Source: Aeromonas caviae
GTDB lineage: Bacteria > Pseudomonadota > Gammaproteobacteria > Enterobacterales > Aeromonadaceae
Length of the DNA: 47,211 bases
Assembly (NCBI RefSeq): GCF_000819785.1
Contig: NZ_CDBK01000068.1
Location: 1-47,211, forward strand
Reading direction: 5' to 3'
Notes under the pieces: model-generated
What the model was told of the DNA's origin: nothing
Seen by the model: the letters and a program-made list of their open reading frames with translations, nothing else
Databases searched by the model: none
Made by a program: the position numbers and the translations under genes
Shown: one piece after another, positions 9,329-17,295 of the stretch
How the letters are laid out: every line of letters begins with the position of its first letter
Position numbering within the stretch: the stretch's first letter is position 1

Positions 9329-10177
9329 ATGTCAGACCCGCTCTTCAACGATCCCCTTGCCCATTTTCGCCTGGAGCGCCACGGCCCGGTGATCGAGCTG
9401 GTGCTCGCCCGCCCGGCCCGTCACAACGCCCTTGATGCCGACCTGATGCAGGGGCTGCTCGACTGCCTCGACGAGCTGGCCCACGGCCAGCCGCTGGCCG
9501 ACCGCCCCCACGTGCTGCTGCTGCGCGCCGAGGGGCCGCATTTTTGCGCGGGCGCCGATCTCGAGTGGATGCGCAAGATGGCCGGGGAGGCGTTCGACCC
9601 CCGCGCCTTTGACAAGAATCGCGAGGACGCCCGGGTGCTGGCCCACCTGATGCAGGCACTGGACGAGCTGCCCTTCCCCACGGTGGCCCTGGTGCAGGGG
9701 GCCGCCTACGGCGGAGCCTTAGGCCTTGTCTGCGCCTGTGACATCGTGCTGGCCAGCGAAAATGCCCGCTTCTGCCTCTCCGAGGTGACCCTGGGACTGG
9801 TGCCTGCGGTGATCAGCCCCTACGTGGTGCGCGCCATGGGGATGCGCCAGGCCCGCCGCTACATGCTGAGCGCGGAGCCTTTCGATGCCATCACCGCCTG
9901 CCGACTCAACGTGGTGCACAGGCTCAGCCAGCCTGATCAGTTGCTGGCGGAGGGACGCGCCATGGCCCTGCGGTTATGTCGCAACGGCTCCCAGGCGATG
10001 AAGGAGACCAAGCGGCTGCTGGCCGCCCTTGAAGGGCGCCCAGGCCACCAGCACGAAGAGCAGACCGTCGAGACCATCGCCCGGGTACGGGTCGGTCTCG
10101 AGGCCCAGGAGGGGATCCAGGCCTTCTTCGACAAACGCCCCCCAACCTGGCGCCCCCGTTTCAAGGACGAAGCATGA
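9329..10177 (+). CDS. liuC: Methylglutaconyl-CoA hydratase
   Basis: This 282-residue crotonase is expected to hydrate 3-methylglutaconyl-CoA to HMG-CoA. The oxyanion-hole stretch CAGADLEWM is intact. The second catalytic glutamate is E152 in CLSEVTLGLVPAVISPYVV, a run typical of the LiuC/AtuE group. The first glutamate of ordinary hydratases is replaced by glycine in YGGALGLVCACD (G132), which I recall as normal in this subgroup. It starts 9 bp after liuB with a clear AGGAG site (TAAGGAGTTCATATG). Its stop overlaps a 38-codon frame by ATGA. Confidence 0.95.
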   Translation: MSDPLFNDPLAHFRLERHGPVIELVLARPARHNALDADLMQGLLDCLDELAHGQPLADRPHVLLLRAEGPHFCAGADLEWMRKMAGEAFDPRAFDKNREDARVLAHLMQALDELPFPTVALVQGAAYGGALGLVCACDIVLASENARFCLSEVTLGLVPAVISPYVVRAMGMRQARRYMLSAEPFDAITACRLNVVHRLSQPDQLLAEGRAMALRLCRNGSQAMKETKRLLAALEGRPGHQHEEQTVETIARVRVGLEAQEGIQAFFDKRPPTWRPRFKDEA

Positions 10178-10290
10178 CTCAATACCACCCCATCAAGCGC
10201 CGGCTGATCGCCAACTTTGGTCAATATAACGGGAGTGTGGATCAACACGCTTCGCACTTGTGCACCTTGAACAGCAGGGAGCCAGCATGA
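10174..10290 (+). CDS. 38-codon bridging ORF containing a diverged copy of the liuD start
   Basis: An open frame starts at ATG 10174 within the liuC stop (ATGA) and ends at TGA 10288-10290 within the liuD start (ATGA). An AAGGA lies 6 nt before its ATG. Its first 14 codons, MTQYHPIKRRLIAN, closely match the liuD start MTHHTPIKRLLIAN: 34 of 42 nucleotides are identical over the first 42 positions, and similarity then stops abruptly. The remainder (FGQYNGSVDQHASHLCT...) resembles nothing I know. It may be a remnant of a duplicated or disrupted liuD N-terminus, or a working coupling leader. The frame and repeat are directly visible; translation is not shown. Confidence 0.5.
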   Translation: MTQYHPIKRRLIANFGQYNGSVDQHASHLCTLNSREPA

Positions 10291-12251
10291 CCCATCACAC
10301 TCCCATCAAGCGCCTGCTGATCGCCAATCGCGGTGAAATCGCCGTGCGCATCATCAAGACAGCACGACGCCTCGGCATTCACACCATCGCCCTCTACTCC
10401 GACGCCGACGCCCGCGCCATGCACGTGCGCGAAGCCGACGAGGCCTGGCATCTGGGGCCGGCCCCCGCCCGGGAGAGCTACCTCGACACCGGCAAGGTGC
10501 TCAAGATTGCCAAAGAGGCGAATGCCGACGCCATCCACCCGGGCTACGGTTTCCTCTCCGAGAACAGCGACTTTGCCACCGCCTGCGAGCAGCGGGGCGT
10601 GCGCTTTGTCGGCCCAAGCGGCGCCGCCATCCTCGCCATGGGGGACAAGTCGGGGGCCAAAGGGCTGATGCAGGCAGCCGGCGTCCCCGTGCTGCCCGGT
10701 TATCACGGCGCGGATCAGCACCCCGGCTTTTTGCGCGATCAGGCGAGCCAGGTGGGCTTCCCGCTCCTTATCAAGGCGGCCAGTGGCGGCGGTGGCAAGG
10801 GGATGCGCCGGGTCGATCAGCTGGCCGACTTTGACGCGGCCCTCGCGGCAGTCAAGCGGGAGGCGAGTGCCGCCTTTGGCGACGACCATGTGCTGCTGGA
10901 GCGCTATCTCCCCCGCGCCCGTCACGTGGAGGTGCAGGTCTTTGCCGATGCCCTCGGCAACGCCATCTATCTGGGGGACAGGGACTGCTCGTTGCAGCGC
11001 CGCCACCAGAAGGTGATCGAGGAGGCCCCCGCCCCCGACATCTCCCCTGCCCTGCGCCGCGCCATGGGCGAGGCGGCCGTGGCGGCGGCCAAGGCCATCC
11101 ACTATCAGGGGGCCGGCACCATCGAGTTTCTGCTCTGCAAGGAGGAGTTCTTCTTCATGGAGATGAACACCCGGTTGCAGGTGGAGCATCCGGTTACCGA
11201 AGCCATCACAGGCCAGGATCTGGTGGCCTGGCAGTTGGCGGTGGCCGAGGGCAAACCGCTGCCCCTCACCCAGGATGAAGTGGTGCTGCGCGGCCACGCG
11301 GTGGAGGCGCGCCTCTACGCCGAGGACGTGGCCGCCGGTTTTCTGCCCGCGAGCGGCCCCATCCACTGGCTCACCTGGCCCAAGGGGGTGCGCATCGACA
11401 CCGGCGTCACCGCCGGCGATGGGGTGAGCCCCTATTACGACCCCATGATCGCCAAGCTCGTCGCCCACGCACCGAGCCGCAGCGAAGCCTTTGCCACCCT
11501 GGCCGATGCCCTGGCGACACTGGAACTCGGCCCCTTGGTGCACAACGGCCCGCTCTTGCTGCGCCTGTGCGAAGAACCAGAAGTATTGGCCATGGACCAC
11601 CACACCCAGTGGCCCATTCCCACCGACACCCTGCCCGTTCCGGCGCTCGCCTGGCCCCTCGCCGCGCTCTGGCTCGCCACTTGCGAGCGCGATGCCTCCC
11701 CCTGGCAGCAGGCCGCAGGCTTTCGACTGGGCCCCACCCGCCGCTTTTGCGCCACGGTGCGCATCGGCGAGGAGACCCGCACTCTCACCCTCGCCGAGCG
11801 AGGGGGCGCCCTGCTCTGGCAGGGCGAGCAGATCCCGTTTGAACTCGGGTCAGATCAGATCCGCCTGTGCCAGAGTGGACATTGGCAGCGCTATCCGGTG
11901 CAGCCCCTCGGCGAGGACGCCTATTTGCTGCACCTGGCGGGCAGACGCATCCGCTTCTCGCTCGATGATCAGCATCATCAGCTCCACCATGATCACGACA
12001 CGAGCCATGTCCCGGGCATCCTGGCCCCCATGCACGGCATCGTGGTGGCGTTGCAGGTCGAGGCCGGCCAGCCGGTCAGCAAGGGGCAACCCCTGCTGGT
12101 GCTGGAGGCAATGAAGATGGAGCACGTTCTCAAAGCTGACCGGGACGGGGTGATTGAGGCCCTGCAGTGCCGCCAGGGGGAACAGGTGAGTCAGGGCGCC
12201 GTGCTGGTGCGCTTTGCCGAGGACCATACCGCGCAGGAGGAGCGCTCATGA
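10287..12251 (+). CDS. liuD: Methylcrotonyl-CoA carboxylase, biotin carboxylase/carrier (alpha) subunit
   Basis: It carboxylates its own biotin with ATP and bicarbonate, then presents it to LiuB. The 654 residues contain a biotin carboxylase domain (about 1-450: ANRGEIAVRI near the start, ATP-grasp KAASGGGGKGMR, FFMEMNTRLQVEHPVTE) and a C-terminal biotinyl domain (about 580-650). The biotinylated lysine is K610 in LEAMKMEH. I start it at ATG 10287, where AGGGAG sits about 6 nt upstream. A GTG at 10260 is also in frame and would add 9 residues. The gene overlaps both its upstream mini-ORF and liuE by ATGA, so translation of the operon is likely coupled. Confidence 0.97.
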   Translation: MTHHTPIKRLLIANRGEIAVRIIKTARRLGIHTIALYSDADARAMHVREADEAWHLGPAPARESYLDTGKVLKIAKEANADAIHPGYGFLSENSDFATACEQRGVRFVGPSGAAILAMGDKSGAKGLMQAAGVPVLPGYHGADQHPGFLRDQASQVGFPLLIKAASGGGGKGMRRVDQLADFDAALAAVKREASAAFGDDHVLLERYLPRARHVEVQVFADALGNAIYLGDRDCSLQRRHQKVIEEAPAPDISPALRRAMGEAAVAAAKAIHYQGAGTIEFLLCKEEFFFMEMNTRLQVEHPVTEAITGQDLVAWQLAVAEGKPLPLTQDEVVLRGHAVEARLYAEDVAAGFLPASGPIHWLTWPKGVRIDTGVTAGDGVSPYYDPMIAKLVAHAPSRSEAFATLADALATLELGPLVHNGPLLLRLCEEPEVLAMDHHTQWPIPTDTLPVPALAWPLAALWLATCERDASPWQQAAGFRLGPTRRFCATVRIGEETRTLTLAERGGALLWQGEQIPFELGSDQIRLCQSGHWQRYPVQPLGEDAYLLHLAGRRIRFSLDDQHHQLHHDHDTSHVPGILAPMHGIVVALQVEAGQPVSKGQPLLVLEAMKMEHVLKADRDGVIEALQCRQGEQVSQGAVLVRFAEDHTAQEERS

Positions 12252-13219
12252 GCCACACGCACGAGAACCGGGACGACAAGGTCAGTCTGGTGGAGATGGG
12301 GCCGCGGGACGGCCTGCAAAATGAGACCGCCACCCTCTCCCTGGCGCAGCGGCTGGCGCTCATCGCCCGCCTGGCCGAGAGCGGGTTGCAGCGCATCGAG
12401 GTGGGGGCCTTCGTGTCGCCCAGGAAGGTGCCGCAGATGGCGGATTCCGCCGCACTCTTTAATGCCCTGCCGCGCAGGGGGCCGACCCGCTATGGTGCCC
12501 TGGTGCCCAATCTGCAGGGTCTGCAGGCCGCCATCGCCGCACGCGCCGACGAGATAGGCCTCTTCACCGCCTGCTCGGACGGCTTCACCCGGGCCAACAT
12601 CGGCATCAGCGTGGAGGAGTCCCTGGTGCGCTTTGCCCCCCTGGTGCAGGAGGCGCGCAGCCTCGGCATCAAGGTGCGCGGCTACCTCTCCACCGTCATC
12701 GCCTGCCCGTTCGACGGCCCGACCCGCCCGAAACGGGTCGCCGCCCTGGCAGAGCGGCTGCTGGATCTGGGCTGCCACGAGATTTCCCTTGGCGACACCA
12801 TCGGCGTCGGCACCCCGGGCACCGTGGCTCCCATGCTGGATGCGGTGCTGCACGAGATCCCGGCGGGCCGGCTTGCGGTTCATTTTCACGACACCTATGG
12901 CCAGGGGCTGGCCAACCTGCTGCCGGCGCTGGAGCGCGGGATCCGCACCATCGACTGCTCGGTGGCCGGGCTCGGCGGCTGCCCCTATGCCCCCGGCGCC
13001 TCCGGCAATGTGGCGTCGGAAGAGGTGGTCTATCTGCTGCACGGCCTTGGCATGAGCACCGGCGTCGACCTCGACCAGCTGGCCGCCACCGGCCAGTGGG
13101 TGAGCGAGCTGCTGGGGCGCCCCAACGGCTCCCGGGTCGGCCAGGCCCTGCACGGGAGGGGACGGCGCCTCGCACAAGAGCGCGAGCAGCGACCCCCGGG
13201 AGGCCATCATGCATCATGA
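12248..13219 (+). CDS. liuE: Hydroxymethylglutaryl-CoA lyase
   Basis: It cleaves HMG-CoA to acetyl-CoA and acetoacetate, the end of the leucine pathway. It is a TIM-barrel enzyme with MGPRDGLQNE near residues 17-26 (metal- and substrate-binding), HFHDTYGQGL in the second half, and the signature SVAGLGGCPYAPGASGN with catalytic C245. I start it at ATG 12248 within the liuD stop (ATGA), giving 323 residues. After the conserved RPNGSRVGQAL the protein carries an Arg/Gly-rich tail of about 22 residues (HGRGRRLAQEREQ...). That tail looks non-conserved and may reflect a drifted C-terminus. Confidence 0.96.
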   Translation: MSHTHENRDDKVSLVEMGPRDGLQNETATLSLAQRLALIARLAESGLQRIEVGAFVSPRKVPQMADSAALFNALPRRGPTRYGALVPNLQGLQAAIAARADEIGLFTACSDGFTRANIGISVEESLVRFAPLVQEARSLGIKVRGYLSTVIACPFDGPTRPKRVAALAERLLDLGCHEISLGDTIGVGTPGTVAPMLDAVLHEIPAGRLAVHFHDTYGQGLANLLPALERGIRTIDCSVAGLGGCPYAPGASGNVASEEVVYLLHGLGMSTGVDLDQLAATGQWVSELLGRPNGSRVGQALHGRGRRLAQEREQRPPGGHHAS

Positions 13220-13277
13220 ACCCGGCCCTTGCCGCTGTGCCAGGACCCCGCCAGCTTATCAGGAGGGCGCACCATGA
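13209..13277 (+). CDS. 22-codon bridging ORF between liuE and liuR
   Basis: A small frame (MHHEPGPCRCARTPPAYQEGAP) begins at ATG 13209 inside the end of liuE, with GGGAGG 5 nt upstream. It ends at TGA 13275-13277 overlapping the liuR ATG (ATGA). It closes the only gap in the coupled liu operon. The peptide has two cysteines and no recognisable domain. It may serve only to carry ribosomes to liuR. Translation is not demonstrated. Confidence 0.35.
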   Translation: MHHEPGPCRCARTPPAYQEGAP

Positions 13278-13687
13278 GAGCCAGACACGCCAGTGGCAAG
13301 GAGAGGACCTACAGCATCTCGGAGCTGGCCCAGGAGTTCGACATCACCCCCCGCACCATCCGCTATTACGAGGACGAGGGGCTCATCACCCCGACCCGGG
13401 AGGGGCAGACCCGCATCTACAGCCACAAGGACAGGATCCGCCTGAAATTGACCCTGCGCGGCAAGCGCCTCGGGTTCAGCCTGGCGGAGATCCGCGAACT
13501 GTTCGACATGTACGACACCGACCGCTCCAGCCGGATGCAGCTTCACTCCATGATCCAGCTCATCGAAGCCAGACGCCACTCCCTGCGCCAGCAGCTGGAG
13601 GACATCCAGATGGTGATGGCCGAGCTCGATGCCGCCGAGCAGCGCTGCATCCACTCCCTCGGCGGCTTGAAAACCGACGGGGATTGA
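13274..13687 (+). CDS. liuR: MerR-family transcriptional regulator, LiuR
   Basis: This 137-residue regulator has an N-terminal winged helix-turn-helix (YSISELAQEFDITPRTIRYY, then EGLI and a basic wing TREGQTRIYS), followed by a dimerisation coiled coil (about residues 85-125). There is no metal-binding cysteine cluster, which points to a CoA-thioester or small-molecule sensor. ATG 13274 has a consensus AGGAGG 7 nt upstream (13261-13266). LiuR proteins of this type repress or activate leucine/isovalerate genes. Here the gene is last in the operon instead of first, implying autoregulation through the liuA promoter palindrome. Confidence 0.88.
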   Translation: MRARHASGKERTYSISELAQEFDITPRTIRYYEDEGLITPTREGQTRIYSHKDRIRLKLTLRGKRLGFSLAEIRELFDMYDTDRSSRMQLHSMIQLIEARRHSLRQQLEDIQMVMAELDAAEQRCIHSLGGLKTDGD

Positions 13688-13695
13688 CAGACTCT

Positions 13696-13728
13696 GGGGG
13701 TATCTCGCCCCCGGTATCCCGATTTTCC
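13696..13728 (+). terminator. Possible terminator after liuR
   Basis: GGGGG (13696-13700) and CCCCC (13708-13712) form a short GC stem 9 bp after the liuR stop, with ATTTTCC some 10 nt downstream. The T-run is displaced, so this is a weak candidate. The rest of the 283-bp gap before the DUF748 gene shows no other feature I can support. Confidence 0.3.
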
Positions 13729-13970
13729 CGTGGATATCCGCAGTGGCAAGCCCTGACCCGGCAACCCCCTTGTTCCCCCCATCGCCCGTCATGGCATGCC
13801 GGACAGAGTGGGCGGTTTGGGCAAGTGGCGAGGTGGAGCAAACGGGGAAAATCCGGCCTTGGTCGCACAATAATTCCCCAGCCCGGTCAGAGTGCGGCGC
13901 ACCTCATGAGTCCTTCCCATGAACCGGGCACGATTAATTGCTACCATATGCGCATCAAATGGAGACCATC

Positions 13971-16865
13971 ATGCTCAAGCCTCTGCCCGCTCGTCTGCTG
14001 CGCTATGCCCTCTATCTTCTCGCGCTCCTGCTCATCGGCATCACCATCCTGCTCTGGCAGGCGCCGACCCTCATCCAGCGCCATCTCCCCGGCTGGCTTG
14101 CCACCCATTACGGTCTGCACCTCTCCCTTGGCAAGATAGAGGTGGGGATCCGCTCCCCCTCCCTCGTGCTGGGGCCCAGCGCCCTGCTCGATGACCAGCA
14201 GCAAGCACTGGTGTCATTTGAAGAGCTGAAGCTCATTCCCGCCTTGAAAGCGAGCTGGCAGCAGCGCGCCCTGGTACTGGAAGAGGCCACCCTGACCGCC
14301 CCCAGGGCAGATCTGGTGCGCCTCGAGGATCTCAAGGGGGAGGCACGCTTCAACCTGACCGATGCACTGGCCTCCCTGCTCGCCCCTGCGCCGGAGCAAA
14401 CGCCGCCAGCCGCCACCGAGCCCGTGCTGGTGACCATCGGCAAGCTGTCCGTCGAGCAGGGCCGGCTCAGCTACCGGGACAGCCGCAAGCAGAGCAGTCC
14501 GGGGTGGGTCCCGCCCCTCACCCTGGACAAGCTCGCCCTGCACCTGCCCGGATTTTCCAGCGCAGAGGGGGTGCTCAACCCCTATCGCCTGAGCGCTACC
14601 GTCAACGAGAAGAGCCCCCTCAAGGCCGAAGGGGAGTTCGACATGATGAGCGGTGCCGGCAAGGGCAACCTCAGCCTTGGCAAGGTGGCCATCGCCCCCT
14701 TCGCCCCCCTCTGGGCCCCCTATCTCAAGGCGACCCTCGCCAAAGGGGAGGCCAGCGCCGAGCTCGCCTATCGCCTCACCCAGGGCAAGCAGGGACTGGA
14801 CTGGCAGTTGTCAAAGGGCAAGCTGACCCTGGCCAACTGGCAGCTCACACGCAACAAGGGGGAGGAATTTGCCCGCTTCAAGCAGTTGGCACTGACCGGG
14901 ATCCGCATCGATGGCAACAAGCAGCGCCTTGAGCTCGATGCCGCCATCCTCAAGAGCCCGGCCATCACCGCCGTCCTCGACCACCAGCAACAACTGGATC
15001 TCGCGGACCTGCTGATCCGCCAGAAGACCCCCAAGGGGGGCAAACAACCGGCCACCCCCGCCAAGCCCTGGCAATGGGCCCTCAAGCAGACCCGCATCGA
15101 CCAGGGCAGCCTCACCCTGACCGAAGCCACCAGCGGCAAGCCCCTGAAACGGGCCATCTCCGCCCTCGCCCTCACCCTGGGGCCCCTTGGCAGCCAGACC
15201 GCCCAACCCAGCCACCTCACCCTCAACGCAGCCCTCGACACCAGGACGACGGTGGCGTTTGACGGCACCCTGGGGCTGACCCCCTTCACCCTGAACGGCG
15301 CCATCCGCCAGCAGGGGCTGCCGCTCATCCTGGCCCAACCCTACCTGCAGGATCTGCTGCGCATCAGCGTGCGGGACGGCGAGCTTGCCAGCCGCACCAG
15401 GCTGGACCTGGTCACCGACCGCCAGGGGACCATCAGCAAGCTGGAGATAAGCGGTGGACTCGAGGTCGCCGGGCTCAACGTGCTGGATCGGGCCGACAAC
15501 CAGCGCCTGCTCCAGATAGAGAATCTGCAATTGAGCGGCCTGCACTATGATGGCCTGAGCCAGCAACTGCGCATCGCCGACATCCTGCTCAGCAAACCCT
15601 ATGCCCGTATCGAGATCAACGAAGAGGGGATCACCAACGTGCAGCAACTGCTGCTGCCGCAACCCGCCGCGAACGCCAGGGAGAACGCCCCCGCCCCGCA
15701 CATCGTCATCGATCAGATCCGTACCGCCCAGGGCAACCTGCGCTTCGCTGATCGCAGCCTGAGCCCGGAGTTCGTGGTGGACATCGCCTCCCTCGACGGC
15801 CAGAGCCGCCATATCAGCAACACCCCGGGGCAGCGCTCCGAGCTCGCCTTCAACGGCAAGGTGGACCGCTACGCCCCCGTCACCATCCGGGGGGGCGCCA
15901 ACCTGCTCATCGAGGATCCCGTGCTGGACGTGGCCGTGGCCTTCAACAACCTGGAGCTCACCACCTTCACCCCCTACTCCAGCACCTATGCAGGCTATGC
16001 CATCGACAAGGGGCAGCTCTCCATGAAGCTCAACTACAAGCTGCAGGGCAACCGGCTGGAGGGGGACAACGACATCACCATCAAGAAGCTGCAACTCGGG
16101 GAGAAGGTCAAGAGCGAGCAGGCCAAGGATCTGCCCCTCGGCCTCGCCATCGCCCTGCTGAGCGATTCGAACGGCGTCATCAAGATGAACCTCAAGGTGA
16201 AGGGCAATCTGGATCAGCCTGATTTCAGCCTGGGCAACATCTTCTGGGACGTGCTCGGCAATACCCTCGGCAAGGCCATTACCTCCCCCTTCTCCCTGCT
16301 TGCGTCCCTGACGGGGGGCACCAAGGATCTCGACGAGCTCCCCTTCCTGCCTGGCGATCCCGCCCTGACACCGACCCAGCAGACCAAGCTGACCACCCTC
16401 GCCCAGGCCCTCAAGGAGAGGCCCAAGCTCAGCATGAACATCCGCGGCAAGGTCAACTTCAACGAAGAGCGCCCCATCCTCCAGCGCCAGAAGCTTGAGC
16501 GGCTGCTGGCCAAGATCACCGGCAGCCCGGTGGATTTGACGCTGCTGGAGCAGGATCCTGCCATGCAGTCCGCACTGGCAGAGGCTTATGAAGCCAAGTT
16601 CAACGAAGATCTCGGGGATCTGGCCGACCGGTTGCGACTCGATGAAGGGAGCGAGGCCCTGCGCGCCCAGGCGGTGCTCCGGCTGCGGGATCAGCAGCTC
16701 ATCACCGCCAAGTCCCTGCGAAACCTCGCCATGCGCCGCGCCCAGAACACCAAGGAGTATCTGGTGGATACCCAGGGCATCGCGCCGGAGCGCCTCTTCG
16801 TGCTCGACAGCCAGGTAAAGGAGACCGACAAGGAAGCCAAGGTGGTGCTGACCCTGGACAACTGA
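13971..16865 (+). CDS. DUF748 / AsmA-like envelope protein
   Basis: This large protein (964 residues) has an N-terminal hydrophobic anchor (about 8-29, LLRYALYLLALLLIGITILLW), a long repetitive beta-rich body typical of AsmA-like/DUF748 proteins, and a C-terminal segment. The C-terminus includes LNYKLQGNRLEGDNDITIKKLQLGEKV and ends with an OmpA-like stretch (RRAQNTKEYLVDTQGIAPERL). Such proteins sit in the inner membrane facing the periplasm, and relatives are implicated in lipid transfer or outer-membrane homeostasis. The exact role of this one is unknown. I chose ATG 13971 with GGAGA upstream; an ATG at 13959 and a TTG at 13938 are in frame. It stands alone, with unrelated neighbours. Confidence 0.88.
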   Translation: MLKPLPARLLRYALYLLALLLIGITILLWQAPTLIQRHLPGWLATHYGLHLSLGKIEVGIRSPSLVLGPSALLDDQQQALVSFEELKLIPALKASWQQRALVLEEATLTAPRADLVRLEDLKGEARFNLTDALASLLAPAPEQTPPAATEPVLVTIGKLSVEQGRLSYRDSRKQSSPGWVPPLTLDKLALHLPGFSSAEGVLNPYRLSATVNEKSPLKAEGEFDMMSGAGKGNLSLGKVAIAPFAPLWAPYLKATLAKGEASAELAYRLTQGKQGLDWQLSKGKLTLANWQLTRNKGEEFARFKQLALTGIRIDGNKQRLELDAAILKSPAITAVLDHQQQLDLADLLIRQKTPKGGKQPATPAKPWQWALKQTRIDQGSLTLTEATSGKPLKRAISALALTLGPLGSQTAQPSHLTLNAALDTRTTVAFDGTLGLTPFTLNGAIRQQGLPLILAQPYLQDLLRISVRDGELASRTRLDLVTDRQGTISKLEISGGLEVAGLNVLDRADNQRLLQIENLQLSGLHYDGLSQQLRIADILLSKPYARIEINEEGITNVQQLLLPQPAANARENAPAPHIVIDQIRTAQGNLRFADRSLSPEFVVDIASLDGQSRHISNTPGQRSELAFNGKVDRYAPVTIRGGANLLIEDPVLDVAVAFNNLELTTFTPYSSTYAGYAIDKGQLSMKLNYKLQGNRLEGDNDITIKKLQLGEKVKSEQAKDLPLGLAIALLSDSNGVIKMNLKVKGNLDQPDFSLGNIFWDVLGNTLGKAITSPFSLLASLTGGTKDLDELPFLPGDPALTPTQQTKLTTLAQALKERPKLSMNIRGKVNFNEERPILQRQKLERLLAKITGSPVDLTLLEQDPAMQSALAEAYEAKFNEDLGDLADRLRLDEGSEALRAQAVLRLRDQQLITAKSLRNLAMRRAQNTKEYLVDTQGIAPERLFVLDSQVKETDKEAKVVLTLDN

Positions 16866-16894
16866 TCCGGCGCCCGCCGGATACCCCTCTTGTT
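16865..16894 (+). terminator. Likely terminator of the DUF748 gene
   Basis: ATCCGGC (16865-16871) pairs with GCCGGAT (16876-16882) around GCCC, immediately at the stop codon. It is followed by ACCCCTCTTGTTT, a broken T-tract. Confidence 0.45.
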
Positions 16895-16984
16895 TGCCCC
16901 GACGGCATATAGCCCGAGGGGCTCCCGCCCCCGACCGGATAACGCCTTCCTGGCCATTTAAGGTGCCCACCGCCCAGGTACCGG

Positions 16985-17057
16985 GCGGCGCCAGTTGCTC
17001 GGCCCTTTCTCGTCCCTTTCTTTCCCGCCGAGGCGAGCGGGCGGTGGCTGGCGCCGC
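16985..17057. repeat. Long-range inverted repeat (10-bp arms)
   Basis: GCGGCGCCAG (16985-16994) is exactly complementary to CTGGCGCCGC (17048-17057), enclosing 53 nt. The enclosed DNA contains a smaller CCGCC/GGCGG pairing. It could fold as a branched hairpin in RNA, but in GC-rich DNA the significance is uncertain. Confidence 0.4.
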
Positions 17058-17217
17058 GCTTTGCCCCTGCTGTTCCCTTTGTGCCTAGCGGCGGCGACAT
17101 CATGGTGGAGCTGCCTTATCCCTGCTTGCCTCCCCTTCTCTAACCTCCCCCGACCCCTGCCATCAGGATTTATCTCTCGCTAGCCGTCCCGAAAGATCTC
17201 GTTATCCCGTTACCCCG

Positions 17218-17289
17218 CATGTCGACATGTCGGCATGTCGGCATGTCGGCATGTCGGCATGTCGGCATGTCGGCATGTCGGCATGTCAA
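17218..17289. repeat. 8-bp tandem repeat (CATGTCGG), nine units
   Basis: Seven perfect CATGTCGG units (17226-17281) are flanked by one variant on each side, CATGTCGA (17218-17225) and CATGTCAA (17282-17289). The left junction creates the 12-bp palindrome CATGTCGACATG. The array is not inside any credible gene. Octamer arrays of this kind are prone to slippage, so copy number may vary between strains. Confidence 0.95.
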
Positions 17290-17295
17290 AATAGA

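Noticed and set aside
10260..10286. GTG start for liuD at 10260, adding nine residues
   Set aside because: The ATG at 10287 has a better spaced AGGGAG and an exact ATGA overlap, and matches the usual start of the family.
10174..10290. Frameshifted original 5' end of liuD (sequencing error)
   Set aside because: The downstream copy is a complete and normal biotin carboxylase start with its own ribosome site, and similarity to the upstream copy ends abruptly after 42 bp. One indel cannot explain this.
14811..16970. A 719-codon minus-strand frame opposite the DUF748 gene
   Set aside because: It is a shadow of the AsmA-like gene, with low-complexity composition and no motifs. Similar long antisense frames opposite mmsA, the NTase gene, ppiD and lon were rejected for the same reason.
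17218..17289. CRISPR-like array
   Set aside because: Units are 8 bp and directly adjacent, with no spacers and no cas genes nearby.
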